Of a stretch of 22,909 bases of DNA, positions 21,192 through 22,909 are shown one piece after another (position 1 is the first letter of the stretch; each line of letters starts with the position of its first letter). A model generated the notes under the pieces. The model made no database searches. It was not told the origin of the DNA and saw only the letters and a list, made by a program, of their open reading frames with translations. Both the position numbers and the translations under genes were made by a program. The stretch is from Salinirussus sp. GTDB lineage: Archaea; Halobacteriota; Halobacteria; Halobacteriales; Haloarculaceae. The DNA is taken from NCBI GenBank assembly GCA_028275005.1, contig JAQCNN010000210.1, forward strand, positions 1 through 22,909. Direction: 5' to 3'.

Positions 21192-22712
21192 TCATCCTTG
21201 TTCGTCGAGCAGTGCCTCCGCCGCGTGTTCGCCGCTTATCAGACACATCGGAACGCCGATACCAGGTGTGGTGAAGGAGCCGGTGAAGTAGAGCCCCTCG
21301 ACCGCCGAGGAGCGGTTCGAGGGGCGAAGCAGGGCCGTCTGTCGGAGCGTGTGGGCAAGCCCGAGTGCGGTCCCCTCGGTCGCGTTGTACCGCTCGACAA
21401 AGTCCGAGACGGCAAACTGTTCCTCGACGACGATCCGGTCCCGGAGGTCGACGCCGGTGTTGTCGGCGATATCGGCGAGGATCTTCTCGCGGTACTCCTC
21501 GCGGACCTCCTCGCCGTCGTGCAGGTCCGGCGCGATGGGGACGAGCGCAAAGAGGTTGCTGTGGCCCTCGGGGGCGACCGCGTCGTCGGTCTCGGAGGGG
21601 ACACAGAGGTAGTAGGCGGGCTCGTCGGGCCAGCCGGGCTCCTCGAAGATAGACTCGAAGTGGCTGTCCCAGTCCTCCGGGAGGACGAGCGTGTGGTGTT
21701 CGAGCGGGTCGACATCACCCTCGACACCCATGTAGATGAGGAACGCGGAGGGGGCGTATGTCCGGGAACCCCAGTAGTCGTCGTCGTACTGGCGCTCGTG
21801 GGTCGGGAGGAGGTCCTGTTCGGTGTGGGCGTAGTCGGCGTTCGAGACCACGTAGTCGGAGCGGTACTCGCCATTAACCGTGTCGACGACGAACCCATCC
21901 TTCGCGCGGGAGATCCCGGTCACCTCGGCCCCGGTCTCGTAGGTGACACCCACCTGGTCACCGAGTTCGGCAACCCCGTCGACGACCGCACCGATCCCGC
22001 CCGTTCCGGTGCCTCGCTCCGTCGACTCCTTCGGCCTGGGGTAGTAGACGCCGAGGTTGAAGTCGACGTGGCTCATGATGTTGTAGAGGGCGGGCGTGTT
22101 GTTCGGCGCCCCGCCGAGAAAGACCAGCGTGTACTGCATGATCTGCTGGAGCTTGGGGTGGTCGAAGTACTTCTCGACGTGGCTCTGCATCGACCCGACG
22201 AGCCGGAGGCCAATCGGCGCCGCCCGCATCACGTCGGGGTCGACCCAGTCCCGCAGCTGTGAGCGGTCCTCGTAGACGAACTTCTCCATCGCCGTCTCGT
22301 AGTGGTGCTGGCTGGTCTCCAGGTACTCGTCGAAGGCCTCGCCGGCGCCGGACTCGTAGGATTCGAACACCTCGCGCATGTGGTCGCCGTCGCCACGGGC
22401 GTCAACTTCGTCGCCGTCCTTGAAGAAGATACGGTAGTGGGGGTCCAGTGGCTCGAGCTCGTAGAAGTCCTCGGGCGACCGTCCGAAGTGGCCGAAAAAC
22501 CGCTCGAAGACGTCGGGCATCAGATACCAGGACGGGCCCATATCGAAGGTGAACCCGTCACGTTTGAGCCGGCTGGCCCGCCCGCCGAGCTGGTCGTTTT
22601 TCTCGAGGAGGGTGACGTCTAGCCCGGCGTCCGCGAGGTAGCAGGCGGCCGATAGGCCGCCGAACCCGCCGCCAACGACCGCGACTGTCGACTCAGAGAG
22701 CCGTGTCATCAT
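21192..22712 (-). CDS. crtI: Phytoene desaturase (CrtI family)
   Basis: This 506-residue, FAD-dependent, membrane-associated desaturase introduces double bases of conjugation into phytoene en route to lycopene. The dinucleotide fold is VAVVGGGFGGLSAACYLADAG followed by LLEKNDQLGGRAS; DMGPSWYLMPDVFERFF is the CrtI-specific substrate-side segment. The C-terminal FAD motif is GLYFTGSFTTPGIGVPMCLISGEHAAEAL. The start is one of two adjacent ATGs (22710-22712 or 22707-22709), both compatible with the TATA box at 22735-22740; a much longer open frame upstream would run through the promoter. It is the first gene of the crtI-lyeJ-cruF operon. Halobacteria often have several CrtI/CrtD paralogues, and the 3,4-desaturase of bacterioruberin synthesis is of the same family, so the exact step is less certain than the family. 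Confidence 0.9.
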   Translation of the reverse strand: MMTRLSESTVAVVGGGFGGLSAACYLADAGLDVTLLEKNDQLGGRASRLKRDGFTFDMGPSWYLMPDVFERFFGHFGRSPEDFYELEPLDPHYRIFFKDGDEVDARGDGDHMREVFESYESGAGEAFDEYLETSQHHYETAMEKFVYEDRSQLRDWVDPDVMRAAPIGLRLVGSMQSHVEKYFDHPKLQQIMQYTLVFLGGAPNNTPALYNIMSHVDFNLGVYYPRPKESTERGTGTGGIGAVVDGVAELGDQVGVTYETGAEVTGISRAKDGFVVDTVNGEYRSDYVVSNADYAHTEQDLLPTHERQYDDDYWGSRTYAPSAFLIYMGVEGDVDPLEHHTLVLPEDWDSHFESIFEEPGWPDEPAYYLCVPSETDDAVAPEGHSNLFALVPIAPDLHDGEEVREEYREKILADIADNTGVDLRDRIVVEEQFAVSDFVERYNATEGTALGLAHTLRQTALLRPSNRSSAVEGLYFTGSFTTPGIGVPMCLISGEHAAEALLDEQG

Positions 22713-22734
22713 AGACGTATTACGGCTGAAACGC

Positions 22735-22740
22735 AATAAA
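22735..22740 (-). promoter_or_regulatory. TATA box of the crtI operon
   Basis: On the minus strand TTTATT lies 23-28 bases before the first ATG of crtI (26-31 before the second). It is an A/T-rich element in a G+C-rich region and has leaderless spacing. Confidence 0.6.
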
Positions 22741-22756
22741 CGGGCCGTTTCGACCG

Positions 22757-22798
22757 CCGGCAGGACCCCGTCTTCCTCCGCTGTCGGCCCCCTGCCGG
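22757..22798. repeat. Inverted repeat between divergent crtI and SDR promoters
   Basis: CCGGCAGG (22757-22764) and CCTGCCGG (22791-22798) are exact inverse complements separated by 26 bases. The element sits midway between the two TATA boxes (22735-22740 and 22811-22817). It is a possible shared operator; in a G+C-rich genome a chance match is also possible. Confidence 0.4.
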
Positions 22799-22810
22799 GC
22801 CGACCAGCCG

Positions 22811-22817
22811 ACATAAG
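22811..22817 (+). promoter_or_regulatory. TATA box of the SDR gene
   Basis: ACATAAG lies 24-30 bases before the ATG at 22841, the same spacing as the other leaderless promoters here. Confidence 0.55.
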
Positions 22818-22840
22818 TCGCTGCCGGCCTAGTCGGCGGT

Positions 22841-22909
22841 ATGGACGGACAGACCGCTGTCGTCACGGGAGCGAGCCGGGGGATCGGTGCCGCTGTCGCG
22901 CGGGCGTTC
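22841..22909 (+). CDS. Short-chain dehydrogenase/reductase (3' end missing)
   Basis: Only 23 codons are in the window, reading MDGQTAVVTGASRGIG and then AAVARAF. TGASRGIG is the N-terminal NAD(P)-binding glycine motif (T-G-x3-G-x-G) of classical short-chain dehydrogenases, and the start is supported by the TATA box at 22811. The substrate cannot be told from this part. It diverges from crtI, so a link to carotenoid or lipid metabolism is possible but unproven. Confidence 0.82.
   Translation, partial: MDGQTAVVTGASRGIGAAVARAF

Overview
The window is a gene-dense stretch of chromosome from a halophilic archaeon (Halobacteria). The evidence is high G+C with G/C-ending codons, strongly acidic proteins, an archaeal-type threonyl-tRNA synthetase, a GMP synthase that lacks its glutaminase domain, a Tat-exported lipoprotein, and the bacterioruberin C50 carotenoid genes. 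Many genes have a TATA-like box 24 to 30 bases before the start codon and no Shine-Dalgarno sequence, as expected for leaderless haloarchaeal transcripts. The genus cannot be told from the sequence. I see no rRNA, tRNA, insertion sequence or CRISPR array.

Layout. Positions 1-428 hold the 3' part of a type I isopentenyl-diphosphate isomerase-like Nudix gene. Positions 469-1891 (minus) hold a zinc-binding medium-chain dehydrogenase followed by a small two-helix membrane protein. Positions 2024-4839 (plus) hold a lipoprotein coupled to a membrane-anchored extracytoplasmic protein, then a MoaB-like protein and a metallo-beta-lactamase-fold hydrolase. Positions 4836-7769 (minus) form a nucleotide amination group: pyrG, the guaA synthetase subunit and a small conserved protein. 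An alpha/beta hydrolase (minus) and a PspA/IM30 protein (plus) diverge from one short promoter at 8488-8539. A 677-residue, extremely acidic, repeat-containing surface protein fills 9472-11505 (minus).

Positions 11772-14096 (plus) hold thrS and a universal stress protein. Positions 14133-18275 are mostly minus-strand: a SRAP/YedK protein, a Tat lipoprotein beta-propeller with a cysteine cluster at its C-terminus, a membrane protein, a small helical protein and a second Usp-like protein. One uncharacterised plus-strand gene lies among them.

Positions 18405-22712 form the carotenoid module. crtB (phytoene synthase, plus) converges on a minus-strand operon of crtI (desaturase), a lycopene elongase-type prenyltransferase and cruF (bisanhydrobacterioruberin hydratase). 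Together these cover geranylgeranyl diphosphate to bacterioruberin, apart from any further desaturase. A short-chain dehydrogenase begins divergently from crtI and runs off the right edge.

The points most worth a second look are two abutting palindromes over the crtB promoter; the block-structured acidic protein with 60-bp tandem repeats; the C-terminal Cys-x3-Cys-x-Cys tail on the exported beta-propeller; the loss of the catalytic cysteine in the isomerase-like protein; and the small unknown protein tied to pyrG-guaA. No wholly new multi-gene system is evident.
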